DNA of 50,750 nt from Sergeia podlipaevii. Taxonomy: Eukaryota > Euglenozoa > Kinetoplastea > Trypanosomatida > Trypanosomatidae. Every line of letters begins with the position of its first letter. The first letter of the stretch is position 1. The stretch covers positions 1 to 50,750 of the forward strand of contig JASANZ010002130.1 in assembly GCA_030849805.1 (NCBI GenBank). Reading direction: 5' to 3'. Of the stretch, positions 9,138-17,947 are shown piece by piece. The position numbers and the translations under genes are program-made. The notes below the pieces were generated by a model that worked only from the letters and a program-made list of their open reading frames with translations, did not search any database and had not been told where the DNA came from.

Positions 9138-9608
9138 ATGATGCGCAAGACCTCTATTGTGGCCTTCTCGGCCACACGCGTCACGCTCGTAGGAAACGGC
9201 CCAACCTTCCAGACCGGTGGTGAGTGCAACAACACCTGCGACATCCAGAACGCGTTCCCCATGAACGAGCGCGGTGTCCGCTCCTCTTCTCCCTTTCCGG
9301 AGGCCAACACCGCCATCTACGAGGCTTACATGCCCTGGACTTACTTCCAACCAATGGACATGAAGGTCGATGTGATGCCCGCTCCTGAGCCTAAGTACTA
9401 CCAGCGCCACACCAAGAAGCCATGGGATGTGTCCACGACGGAACTCATGGAGATACAGTCTCGCAAGAAGTACTTCCAGGTCTGGGGCTACCTTTTCCTG
9501 TGCGTGTTCCTGTACTTCCTCATGCCTAAGGAGAAGTCCTTCAGCGGTCTCCGCGGCGCCGATGGCCACTGGATCCTCTTGCCCAAGGACCAGCCCGAAA
9601 AGTTTTAA
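9138..9608 (+). CDS. Small single-span membrane protein, probably mitochondrial (respiratory subunit candidate)
   Basis: 156 residues, starting with two Met codons (9138, 9141). One membrane span is predicted at about 113-129 (YFQVWGYLFLCVFLYFLM), followed by a short polar C-terminal tail. The N-terminal 110 residues are soluble, Pro-rich and Tyr-rich, and include Cys30 and Cys34. The N-terminal 20 residues (MMRKTSIVAFSATRVTLVG) are Arg/Ser/Thr/Ala-rich without acids, which fits a mitochondrial targeting peptide. Codon use is heavily biased to C-ending codons (AAC, ACC, TGC, ATC, TTC), as in abundant proteins. Size, topology and bias together suggest an accessory subunit of a respiratory complex or ATP synthase, but I do not recognise the specific subunit, so no name is given. 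Confidence 0.8.
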   Translation: MMRKTSIVAFSATRVTLVGNGPTFQTGGECNNTCDIQNAFPMNERGVRSSSPFPEANTAIYEAYMPWTYFQPMDMKVDVMPAPEPKYYQRHTKKPWDVSTTELMEIQSRKKYFQVWGYLFLCVFLYFLMPKEKSFSGLRGADGHWILLPKDQPEKF

Positions 9609-10382
9609 GTGTGTTAGTAGGTAAAGGAAAGAAAAAAAAAAAGGAAAGGGGAAAAGATACCAACCGAGCGGGTTGGGTTATCGATGCTGAATTACTGCAG
9701 ACGTGATGTACGCTGCTAGAGTTGTTCTGCAGTAGGTTTAGTTTTTTTTTTCTCTCTCTCTCTTTCTTTCTTTCAATATATATAGAAAGAGAGAGTGAGT
9801 TAATGAAACAATATAGGGAAAGTGAAAGGAAAAAGAGAAAATGAAAAGGAAGATGATGATTGTGGAATGAGAAATCATCAGTTAATTGTATCTTTTTTTT
9901 TTTCACTGCGGGGGACAGCTTATAACCTATAGGTACTAACAACAACAACAAAAATGATTTGCTTTTCTTGGCCGAGTACTGGTTTTACCTCCGTTCCTTT
10001 TTTTTTTTCTCTCTCTCTCTCTACTCTCTCGTATGGAGCAGTTGATACTGCAAATAGTCTAGAGACAGGCTGGTTGTCTTTAGATGTTACAGAGAAGCAG
10101 AAGTGGGAGGGGGGAGGGAGTGGGGTTTGTTCTCTTCTAATCTCTCTATATGTGACCCTTTGGAAACTATTCCCTAGAGCTTTTTGCTATCTTTTTTTAA
10201 AAAGTACTTTTCGCTTTCTTTTAACTTTCCTGAATATTTTCTTCTCTCTTTCTCTCTGATGAAAGCATCTTTCAGAGCAGAACGCATCTATCCAGTGCGT
10301 ATACACACATAGCAGGTAGTATCTAAAGCCTTTTCACCTCTGTTATCATAACTATTGATATTATTTTGAAATCCTTTTAGTC
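9609..10382. other. Intergenic spacer with two acceptor-like regions
   Basis: 774 bases. It contains a T/CT tract at 9740-9776, a TA run, A-rich DNA at 9782-9865, a T tract at 9891-9903 followed by AGs at 9917-9918 and 9931-9932, a second T/CT tract at about 9998-10028, and a short pyrimidine tract ending in CCTTTTAG (AG 10379-10380) directly before the EFL1 ATG. A questionable 101-codon frame at 9954-10259 is listed separately. Confidence 0.55.
9954..10259 (+). CDS. Questionable small open frame (101 aa), possibly a leader ORF
   Basis: An ATG-started frame of 101 codons lies between the small membrane protein and EFL1. It is noteworthy only because a T tract (9891-9903), AG acceptors (9917-9918, 9931-9932) and an A/C-rich short leader precede its ATG, as at a real 5' end. 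The protein has low-complexity stretches encoded by T and CT tracts (PFFFSLSLSTLS) and a hydrophobic, Phe/Leu-rich C-terminal third, as expected when pyrimidine-rich spacer DNA is translated. I recognise no family. It may be a chance frame, an upstream ORF in a longer EFL1 leader, or a small lineage-specific gene. Confidence 0.15.
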   Translation: MICFSWPSTGFTSVPFFFSLSLSTLSYGAVDTANSLETGWLSLDVTEKQKWEGGGSGVCSLLISLYVTLWKLFPRAFCYLFLKSTFRFLLTFLNIFFSLSL

Positions 10383-13043
10383 ATGAGCTTCGAATCAACA
10401 AGTGTGTTCCGCAAGCTCAGTGAGCACCCGGAGAACACACGTAGCTTCTGCATGGTGGCACATGTCGATCACGGCAAGACGACCTTGAGTGACTACCTGG
10501 TGGCTAGCAATGGCGTGCTGTCCCCGCAGCTCGCGGGTGAGGTGCGGCTTCTGGACTCGAGGCCGGACGAGCAAGAACGTTGCATTACAATGAAGGCCAG
10601 CTCTATCGCGCTTCATCATACTGTTGGTGGTGTTCAGCACATGCTTAACCTAGTGGATTCTCCTGGGCACATTGACTTCTCCTGTGAGGTCTCCACTGCG
10701 ATGCGCCTGTGCGATGGCGCAGTGATCATTGTGGATGTAGTAGACGGCGTGACGCAGCAGACCTTCTCGATGCTTCGACACACCTATAGGGAGGGTCTCT
10801 CTATGTGCCTTGTGCTCAACAAGATTGACCTTCTCATCACTACACAGCAGTGTACGGCAGAAGAGGCGTACGTGCGCATGCGCAGTATTATTGAGACGTG
10901 CAATGCTACGCTTGCCGCCTACGCGAATCAAATGAAGATCCAGGAGATCGACCAAGACATGGATCGCGAGGACCCTAGCGATGATGTGTGGTTTGACCCA
11001 TGCAAGGGCAACGTGCTCTTTGCCAGCTGCCATGATGGCTGGGGCTTTGGCGTTGATTTCTTTGCTTCTCTGTACAGAGGCAAAATCCCTGTGGCAAATC
11101 TGAAATCATGTCTGTGGGGCGAGCAGTACCTTGACGCCAAGACTTCTTCCGTTTCGAGTGTGCGCAAGAAGGAAGGGCAGCCGCCGTTGGCGGTGCAGCT
11201 GATGCTGGAGCCCATCTGGCAGCTCTACAATGCCTTCCTGGGTGAGCACACCACCGAGGAGCAACGCCTCAAGATGGCGAGCAAGCTCGGAGTGGCAGAG
11301 AAGGTGTGGAATAATCCTAGGCGCGACAGCCGTGGCAAGCTCAAAGCCCTCCTTTCCGCTTGGCTGCCGCTTGCCAAGTGCGTGCTCGACGCCATCTGTG
11401 AGAAGATGGACAGCCCCATCACCGCCCAGCGCAGGCGACTGCCGTCTCTCATTCCGGACTTTCAGCAGGCGGCACCGCTTGTCAAGGACGCTCTCATGTC
11501 GTGCGATCCCTCTCCAGATGCTCCGTGTGTGGTGTACCTGTGCAAGCTCATTGATACACAGTACTTAGTCGGTCGCACTATCGGCAGTGTGGAGGCGGAC
11601 GATGACGCCTTTATTGGCTTTGCGCGTGTGTACAGCGGGCGACTGCGCAGAGGCCAGACCGTTTACGTGCAGAGCGACGATCGTGTCAGCGAGGTAGCGC
11701 TCAGTAAGGTGTTCCTCTTTCGCGGTGCGGGCCTTGAGGAAACCGATGAAGTGTGCGCTGGTTCGCTTTGCGGTATCGGTGGCCTCACGCATGTCGTCTC
11801 CAAGTACGCCACCATCAGTTCCATCCCTGATGTGCCACCCTTTAAGCCTCTTGTGCTACCCAGCACGTCCATTGTGCGGCTTTCTGTCTTTCCTAAGGAC
11901 CCCAAGCATCTGCAAGAGCTCGAGCGAGGCCTGCGTCTGCTCTACAAGGTCGATCCTCAGGTGGAGGTGAGCATCTTGCCAACTGGTGAGCACGTAATTG
12001 GCACTGCAGGCGAGGTGCACGCGGAGAGATGCATCAAGGACTTGACAGACACCTTTGCACAGGTTGAGGTGGTCGTCTCGGAGCCGCTGGTATCGTTCCG
12101 CGAGTCTATTATTGGTAACCCCAACGCCAAGCCCAAGCCCTACACCGGTATGGCCCTGGATGGCGCTCTTAGCATCACTGTTTGCGCTCGCCCCCTGCCC
12201 ACTGAGATGCTTGACATAATAAAAGACGATGAGAAGAACCACGGTAACAATGCACAGATTGTGCGGCAGGTGGAAGCCGCTTTTGCCTCGCACAAGCGCT
12301 TTACGCCGGAGATGAAACTTGGCGTTCTCGCTCACGGACCGGCGAAATTTGGGTTTCTTGGCGCCGTCCTTCTCGCCGACTTCAGCGGTGCCGAGAACCC
12401 TGAGGAGTGTCTGTCTTTGTTGAATGAGTGGAGGGAGTCTATTGTGTCGGGATTTCAGGCTGCAACGGAAAGTGGACCGATGGCGCAGGAGCCCATGTAC
12501 GGGTTGGCGATGGTGATCACAGATTTGTTCATTGATGTCGAGGCGGGTGTGTCGGGTGGTATGGTGCTGCCGTGCGTTCGCGATGCGTGCAAGGCCGCCA
12601 TGGAGCTGCACCCACGGCGGTTAGTTGAGCCGGTATATGAATGCACTGTGTATTCTAGCGGGTTCACTCAGGGCAAGATCTACGCATCGCTGAGCAGGCG
12701 GCGCTCTGAAATCTTGGAGGAGGTGCCTAACGAAGGCAGCGATCTCTTCTACATCAAGTGCTGGTTGCCGGCAGTGGAAGCCTTTGGACTCCAGGACGAA
12801 CTACGTGTGCAGACGCAAGGTGCCTCAACTGCACAGCTGTGCATGAGCCACTGGGCTTACATTGACTCTGACCCGTACTTTGTGCCCACCACAAAGGAGG
12901 AGATTGAGGAATACGGCAGCGAGATGGCGACCAAGAATATAGCGGAGCAGCTGCTTGAGCGGGTGAAGCGTCGCAAGGGCTTGTATCGCGAGCGCACTGT
13001 AGAGAACGCTGAGAAGCAGAAGTTCTCTCTTAAGGGTGCTTAA
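10383..13043 (+). CDS. EFL1: EF2-like ribosome-maturation GTPase EFL1 (Ria1)
   Basis: 886 residues, five-domain EF2-like GTPase. EFL1, with SDO1/SBDS, releases eIF6/Tif6 from pre-60S subunits in the cytoplasm. G motifs: G1 AHVDHGKT (26-33), the switch region with LDSRPDEQERCITM (57-70), G3 DSPGH (92-96), G4 NKID (146-149). The ASNG (41-44) with LDSRPDEQ block separates EFL1 from eEF2, whose equivalent reads DTRKDEQERGIT. Domain IV/V-like blocks include GEVHAERCIKDL, EPLVSFRESI and a C-terminal ARRRR-like site (SLSRRRSEILEEVP). At 886 residues it is shorter than yeast or human EFL1 (about 1110-1120), so part of the usual insert is reduced. The likely acceptor AG at 10379-10380 leaves a two-base leader beyond the spliced leader. 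It has no diphthamide-type role implied. Confidence 0.93.
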   Translation: MSFESTSVFRKLSEHPENTRSFCMVAHVDHGKTTLSDYLVASNGVLSPQLAGEVRLLDSRPDEQERCITMKASSIALHHTVGGVQHMLNLVDSPGHIDFSCEVSTAMRLCDGAVIIVDVVDGVTQQTFSMLRHTYREGLSMCLVLNKIDLLITTQQCTAEEAYVRMRSIIETCNATLAAYANQMKIQEIDQDMDREDPSDDVWFDPCKGNVLFASCHDGWGFGVDFFASLYRGKIPVANLKSCLWGEQYLDAKTSSVSSVRKKEGQPPLAVQLMLEPIWQLYNAFLGEHTTEEQRLKMASKLGVAEKVWNNPRRDSRGKLKALLSAWLPLAKCVLDAICEKMDSPITAQRRRLPSLIPDFQQAAPLVKDALMSCDPSPDAPCVVYLCKLIDTQYLVGRTIGSVEADDDAFIGFARVYSGRLRRGQTVYVQSDDRVSEVALSKVFLFRGAGLEETDEVCAGSLCGIGGLTHVVSKYATISSIPDVPPFKPLVLPSTSIVRLSVFPKDPKHLQELERGLRLLYKVDPQVEVSILPTGEHVIGTAGEVHAERCIKDLTDTFAQVEVVVSEPLVSFRESIIGNPNAKPKPYTGMALDGALSITVCARPLPTEMLDIIKDDEKNHGNNAQIVRQVEAAFASHKRFTPEMKLGVLAHGPAKFGFLGAVLLADFSGAENPEECLSLLNEWRESIVSGFQAATESGPMAQEPMYGLAMVITDLFIDVEAGVSGGMVLPCVRDACKAAMELHPRRLVEPVYECTVYSSGFTQGKIYASLSRRRSEILEEVPNEGSDLFYIKCWLPAVEAFGLQDELRVQTQGASTAQLCMSHWAYIDSDPYFVPTTKEEIEEYGSEMATKNIAEQLLERVKRRKGLYRERTVENAEKQKFSLKGA

Positions 13044-13655
13044 CTGCGACACCCTTTTTTGCTTCCCTCCAGCTCGCTAGCAGCGCAGACACTGGTGTGG
13101 GCGAGGCGTGCAGGAGCGAGCTATTGTGAGTAATTCTGGTTGTGCCTTCAAAAAAGACGTGAAACACGAGCACACAGTACACCTATAAGCATAAATCAGC
13201 CAGGGATGTGTATTGTGAAAGCCGGCAAGGGGGGTCACCCCCCTTTGTTTTCTTACGCTTGGTACTTCTCCATGAAAAAAGGGTAGTGAAGTAACGCCTG
13301 TATCTTTGTTCACTAGCACTGTTTTCAGCTGAACTTGGCTAATTTCTGTCAAATTGCATCCGCCTCTTTCCTCCCTCTCTTACTATCATTGTTGAAGCTG
13401 CAATCAACTACCGCGTCTAGTGTTTCAAAGCACACGGGTGTATATATATATATACATATACCACATAGAATCAGGGGGAGTCGCTTCCCCGCTTATCTCC
13501 CTATCTCCCTCTCTCTCTCTATATATAAGTAGGAGAAAAAAAGGGAAAGAAGGGAGTGTGCAGTGCTCATTGCTCTTATACAACTTTTTAATAAAAAGTT
13601 AATTGCAGTTAGCTGCGATACATCCAATCTTTTAGCCATTTACACTTCTTGTGTG
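13044..13655. other. Intergenic spacer with a GC-rich hairpin and acceptor AG 13528-13529
   Basis: 612 bases without a gene. The EFL1 3' UTR holds a perfect inverted repeat at 13227-13245 (listed separately). A TA run lies at 13440-13459. A pyrimidine tract (13496-13520) and TA run precede AG at 13528-13529, the likely acceptor for the Rieske gene, giving a 5' UTR of about 126 bases. Confidence 0.6.
13227..13245 (+). repeat. Perfect G/C hairpin in the EFL1 3' UTR
   Basis: AAGGGGGGT (13227-13235) and ACCCCCCTT (13237-13245) are exact reverse complements separated by one C. On RNA the innermost pairs would open into a small loop, leaving a very stable stem. It stands out in a spacer otherwise dominated by A and T. 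Confidence 0.8.
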
Positions 13656-15260
13656 ATGACGGTGCCTTCGCCAGAAAAGATTCTTGTAGGTCCGGCTTCC
13701 CACTTTCAGGAGGACTCACGACAGCTGGTGAAATATGGCACGCGCAATATAGCCGTCGTTCATCACAAGAAACGTTTCTATGCAATCGACAATGCCTGCT
13801 ATCATCATGGCGGGCCTCTTCTCCAGGGTGATATCGAGGATATGGGGGGTCACGTGTGCATTGTATGCCCGTGGCATAGCTACCGCATAGCTCTCGACTC
13901 GGGCGAGGGACTTTATATTGGAGTGGACATTCAACCCGGGGGCGGACCCCCAAAGCAGGTGCTGCGCTCCAAGGGCTGCAAGCAACGCGTGCACAAGGTC
14001 GTTGTAGAAGATGGCAACGTATATGTTATTGTGGATCTATCTGGGGATACATGGCCGAGCGATGAATACGCAAACATGGCCATTGCGAACCGTGAAGACG
14101 GAATGATGGCACCACTGGCCTCTGGAGGACCTCGGCACTCCTCACTTCATAGCGGCATGCGTAGTGGTCAGGTGCTGCAGAAGTTGTCCCCTGGCCTCGT
14201 CGGTGTCAACCCATTAGGGAGCAAGGAGGATACCTCAGAGGGTGACGGGCAAGCCGCGGGCGGGGCGCTCGGTAAGGTGATGCCTATGAGGTTGTACAAG
14301 CCAATAGCCCCAGAGCGCCAGAGAGGCAAAAGTAAGATCCCAGCTTCCTCTCCTTCTCCGTTGTCTTCTGCCTCCCCGACCGAGGGTTCTCCCACCGGAG
14401 TCGCCTCTAGATCTTCCTCCTACTCCACAGATCTTGTCTTGTCGTGTAGTAAAGTGGTGAACCTGTGCAAGGATGTGAAGGAGTACCACTTCCACCGCAC
14501 TAGTGGTACGCTGCTGCGCCAGGTCGAGATGGGCGAGTACGTCGAGATCGAGTTACAAGCGAAGGACGCACAGGGAGTGCAACTCCGCCGCAAATGGACA
14601 ATATGTGACACAAACCTCCCCGGTGGGACGCTTTTTACACTGATCATCAAGGCGAACCGCAAAAACTCAGATGGGGCTAGTATGTGGATGAACAACTATG
14701 CGCTGTACACAACGATGCGAGTGTGTCAAGTGGCTGGTCGCTTCACATTCGTTGATCACATGGCTCGTATCCGAGAACTTCAGGGGCACGTGCTGTGGCT
14801 AACCGCAGGTATCGGCATCACGAGCGCATACGCCACGATTAACTCTACCCTCAATGACGCCTTCTTTGTGAATGATACGAATGAGAAGCTGCATCTTGTG
14901 CACCTTCACGTGGACCGTACCGCTGACGCCATCGCCAAGTTTGACGTTTTTCAGCAATGGGCTGAGACCTTCGCACCTGAGGCAGCGGCGGATGCTACGC
15001 ATAGTAAGCAATACGTGTTTCATGGGTTTCTTTCGCAGCAATTTGAGCCTGCACACAGGGAGCCCCCAGCGTGGGCGAACTCGCTCACTTATGGAAGGCG
15101 CATGGGTCCATCAGACATTGTCGACGCCACGACGCATTTCTTTGGCAACACACCCTTTCTTTGCTATGTGTGCGGCCCTCCTGAGTTCTGCAACGACTGC
15201 GCCAACACACTGCTGTCAATGGGGGTCAGTGAGACTGATATACTTATGGATGACCCATAG
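13656..15260 (+). CDS. Rieske [2Fe-2S] domain fused to a ferredoxin-reductase-type FAD/NAD domain
   Basis: 534 residues, no membrane span. Residues about 8-128 form a Rieske domain with Cys48-x-His50 and Cys71-x2-His74 as cluster ligands, in CYHHGGPL and CPWHSYRI. A Ser/Pro/Gly-rich linker (about 130-255) follows. Residues about 258-534 form a ferredoxin-NADP-reductase-like module: an FAD-binding RKWT (312-315, the RxYS/T motif), a pyridine-nucleotide loop AGIGIT (384-389) and CGPPEF (506-511) near the C-terminus. Predicted chemistry is electron transfer between NAD(P)H, flavin and the Rieske cluster; the electron acceptor is unknown. The plant-type [2Fe-2S] ferredoxin domain usual in such reductases is absent and a Rieske domain sits at the other end. 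ATG 13656 is the first ATG after the acceptor; the frame upstream lacks one. Cytosolic location is inferred from the lack of a clear targeting sequence. Confidence 0.85.
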   Translation: MTVPSPEKILVGPASHFQEDSRQLVKYGTRNIAVVHHKKRFYAIDNACYHHGGPLLQGDIEDMGGHVCIVCPWHSYRIALDSGEGLYIGVDIQPGGGPPKQVLRSKGCKQRVHKVVVEDGNVYVIVDLSGDTWPSDEYANMAIANREDGMMAPLASGGPRHSSLHSGMRSGQVLQKLSPGLVGVNPLGSKEDTSEGDGQAAGGALGKVMPMRLYKPIAPERQRGKSKIPASSPSPLSSASPTEGSPTGVASRSSSYSTDLVLSCSKVVNLCKDVKEYHFHRTSGTLLRQVEMGEYVEIELQAKDAQGVQLRRKWTICDTNLPGGTLFTLIIKANRKNSDGASMWMNNYALYTTMRVCQVAGRFTFVDHMARIRELQGHVLWLTAGIGITSAYATINSTLNDAFFVNDTNEKLHLVHLHVDRTADAIAKFDVFQQWAETFAPEAAADATHSKQYVFHGFLSQQFEPAHREPPAWANSLTYGRRMGPSDIVDATTHFFGNTPFLCYVCGPPEFCNDCANTLLSMGVSETDILMDDP

Positions 15261-15360
15261 AAGCACAGGTCGACTTGAAAGTGTTCTCTGAGAATATTAT
15301 TATTACTTTGGTTTAATTGTTTAATGTTAATTTTGTTATGCTTCTTTCTCTCTTTGTCTT

Positions 15361-15393
<33 letters not shown>

Positions 15394-15942
15394 CGACTAA
15401 AATTATTTGCTGCCGCGTGCTTGTTTTCTTCTCGTATATTTTCCCGATCGGCGAACTGGTGTAGAGCAAGCATACACATGCGTGCACTTTTTTTCCATCT
15501 ATGGTTTTTTTTTTTTTTGCGTTGTTTTATATGTAATATACATGATGACAAACAAAATATAAAATAAAAAAAAATCATGTGTTGGCAATGACTTCACGCA
15601 CCCCACACACACTCAAGTACTATGGTTGCTGATGGTTTTGTGTGTATACGTATGTTTGTGCGTGTGTGCGTGTGTGTGCAACCTTGAGTGCCGGGTAAGT
15701 TACATATTTTCTTCTTGCAATCCGCAGTTGCTAGCACCTTTGCATAGAGGTGATTATTGTTGTTGTCAAAAAAGTACGAGTACAGCGTCCTGCGTGGTTC
15801 AACGATTTCCCATTCTGAATATCTGTTCTTTTTTTTTCCTCCTCTTCTTATTTATACACATTTACCAATACGGCTGAGTCAAGTAGCGCACACGTGGCGA
15901 TATAAACATTTCACCCCCTACCGCTTTTGATTGAGAGTAGTC
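15261..15942. other. Intergenic spacer; GT microsatellites; acceptor AG 15877-15878
   Basis: 682 bases without a gene. A (TG)14 repeat at 15363-15390, a T run at 15505-15518, GT-rich DNA at 15638-15678, and a pyrimidine tract at about 15826-15850 followed by AG at 15877-15878. Confidence 0.6.
15363..15390. repeat. (TG)14 microsatellite
   Basis: Fourteen uninterrupted TG units in the 3' UTR of the Rieske-reductase gene. Confidence 0.95.
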
Positions 15943-17031
15943 ATGGGCAGCAAGAGCAGCACTCTTAGCCCACAAGCCGAAGCCGCCGCGGCGTTTAACC
16001 CCAATGACTGGGGCCCCGTTCCTGAGGCTGTCCCTGAAGATGAGAAAGACCCTACAGAACTGGTGCTGCAGAGCTGGGCCTCGTGCAAAGCCAAACCTAC
16101 TCCTGCTGCTGTGTACCGCAGCGATGTGGAGGAGCGCAAGCGCCGTCAGGAAGTGTCGTGGCGCAAGAGGGCAAGCTTCATTGAGCTTGACTGTGGTGAG
16201 GATAGCTTCTTCGTCTCTAACACGTATAAGGTGATTGGCGTCGCGGATGGTGTTGGTGGCTGGCGTGACCAGGGCGTTGACCCCTCTCACTTTTCTAACG
16301 CCCTCATGGAGAACGCGAAGCACTTTTCTGAGACGCATCGAAAGGAGCTGGACCCGGAGGCGATCATGGCAGCCGCTTACAGCAAGGTCATCAGCGACAA
16401 GAAGGTCAAGGCAGGCAGCAGCACCGGGTGCATTGCCTCTCTGCGTAAGAATGAGGAGGGCAAGTACGTGCTGGACGTGGCGAACTTGGGCGATAGCGGT
16501 GCTTTCGTTGTGCGCAACCGCGAGCAACTCTTCCGTGTGCACGAGAAAGTGCATGGCTTCAACGCGCCATTTCAGCTTGCTGTGTTACCGCGTCACATAC
16601 AAGGGCGTGCCTTCTCAGATCGTGTCTCGGACAGCATTCGTGAGTCCTGCGAGGTACAGGACGGCGATGTGGTTGTGCTGGGCACGGACGGCCTCTTTGA
16701 CAACCGCTTCAACTCGGAGCTCGCGTCTGACGCCGGGTGGGTTGGGAAGTCTGAGGACAGCGCCTTTTCGAAAATACCACTAGTCGGCTTCTTTCTCAGC
16801 GCAATCCTCGCAGATCAAAAGGTGGAGTACGTGGACCCTTTCCGAGTCGCCCAGCGTATTGTGTCAGAAGCCTACAAGACCTCCGTGGATAAGGAGGCGA
16901 ACTCTCCGTGGGCGTCAATGCTGCGACAATACGGTGTCAGTGACGCGATGGGTGGCAAGGCGGATGATATCACTGTGCTTCTGAGTCGTGTTGTGACCCG
17001 TGAGCAGTTGAACGACAACACGACGTGGTAG
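15943..17031 (+). CDS. PP2C-family protein phosphatase, PPTC7-like, with predicted N-myristoylation
   Basis: 362 residues. Residues about 75-360 match the PPTC7 branch of PP2C Ser/Thr phosphatases: GVADGVGGWRDQGVDPS (99-115; Asp102), GSSTGC, LGDSG (Asp184), VLGTDGLFDN (Asp249) and KADDITVLL (Asp341, Asp342). The acidic residues that hold the two metal ions are in place, so it should be active. The N-terminus is MGSKSS: Gly2 with Ser at position 6 fits the MGxxxS/T myristoylation consensus, and Ala/Pro-rich DNA follows, with no mitochondrial presequence. Animal and yeast members act in mitochondria, so membrane attachment in the cytosol or flagellum would be a change of place. ATG 15943 is the first in-frame ATG after the acceptor at 15878. 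Confidence 0.9.
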   Translation: MGSKSSTLSPQAEAAAAFNPNDWGPVPEAVPEDEKDPTELVLQSWASCKAKPTPAAVYRSDVEERKRRQEVSWRKRASFIELDCGEDSFFVSNTYKVIGVADGVGGWRDQGVDPSHFSNALMENAKHFSETHRKELDPEAIMAAAYSKVISDKKVKAGSSTGCIASLRKNEEGKYVLDVANLGDSGAFVVRNREQLFRVHEKVHGFNAPFQLAVLPRHIQGRAFSDRVSDSIRESCEVQDGDVVVLGTDGLFDNRFNSELASDAGWVGKSEDSAFSKIPLVGFFLSAILADQKVEYVDPFRVAQRIVSEAYKTSVDKEANSPWASMLRQYGVSDAMGGKADDITVLLSRVVTREQLNDNTTW

Positions 17032-17474
17032 CAGGCGCGGGAAAAAGGGTCTCCAAGCAGGCACTGTGCATCCTCACAGAATCATTTAGTTTGTTTATAC
17101 ATTTATATCTACTTTCTCACATCTTTTAGCTATCGTAAAAGGAATGGACAAAAAAAGCGTTTTTTATTTTTATTTTAAAAAAGTAGCGCTAACATAGATA
17201 CCTGGCTGGACGAAATCTTTTGCTGATTCTCTATGGCTGCACTAGAACAGTGTTTGTGTTGAGGGAACGTGAATATGTATTGCCGACTGAGAGGAATAGA
17301 AGAGAAGCGTCAGCGTGCTGTTGTTTTAATTTTGTTGTCGCACTGATCAGTGTGTTCTATGAGGAGGCTTGTGCTGCTGACCGCGTCACAGAGCCTTGGG
17401 TATGTTTTGTGGTTGTTGTTTTTGTTGTTAACGTTAGTTGGCTGTGGTGTAGTAGGTCGTAGTGCACAACATAA

Positions 17475-17494
17475 AGAGAGAGAGAGAGAGAGAG
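17475..17494. repeat. (AG)10 microsatellite
   Basis: Ten uninterrupted AG units in the spacer between the PP2C and SNF2 genes. Confidence 0.9.
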
Positions 17495-17577
17495 AAGGCA
17501 TAAGTGGAAGAGAGAGTGAGTCATGTCAGTTTTTCGATAAAGGTGACACCTCTTGTACTTTTCCTACCACTAACCTC

Positions 17578-17599
17578 ATATATATATATATATATATAT
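17578..17599. repeat. (AT)11 microsatellite
   Basis: Eleven uninterrupted AT units in the same spacer. Confidence 0.9.
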
Positions 17600-17947
17600 T
17601 GTGCCTAATATGTGAAGACGCAGCATTGCGATAGTGCTTAGAGTATATCTGCTTATGTTTTGTTTCTTTCCACTTTTTTTTTCTTGTTTTAGCACTTTGA
17701 AATCAATTTCTGCAAAGCAGATCAGAACAGGAAGTATCATTTACTTGCCAAGGTCAATAATATATAAATTCTTAATAGTGTGCGTGAGAGAGAGGGAGAG
17801 AGACATATATAATACTTAGAAAGAAGTTTTATTTTATTTTTACTGTTAAGTGCGCGGTCGTGCACGAAATCAATTGCAACTAGAAACTATATATATATAA
17901 TATTCTCCTATTTGTGTTTGTGTGTGTGTGTGTATTCTCACATACAC

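Larger units (their letters stand above)
17032..17947. other. Intergenic spacer rich in microsatellites; acceptor AG 17849-17850
   Basis: 916 bases without a convincing gene. (AG)10 at 17475-17494, (AT)11 at 17578-17599, GA-rich DNA at 17785-17802, T tracts around 17157-17175 and 17668-17690, and a T-rich tract at 17827-17846 followed by AG at 17849-17850. A GT repeat (about 17915-17933) lies in the predicted 5' UTR just before the SNF2 start. Confidence 0.6.

Noticed and set aside
11856..12611. A 251-codon minus-strand frame opposite EFL1
   Set aside because: Shadow of a conserved GTPase gene; no domain or splice signals on that strand.
15797..15812. A GGTTCAA-like stretch resembling a tRNA T-loop
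   Set aside because: No matching acceptor stem, D arm or anticodon arm could be found around it.
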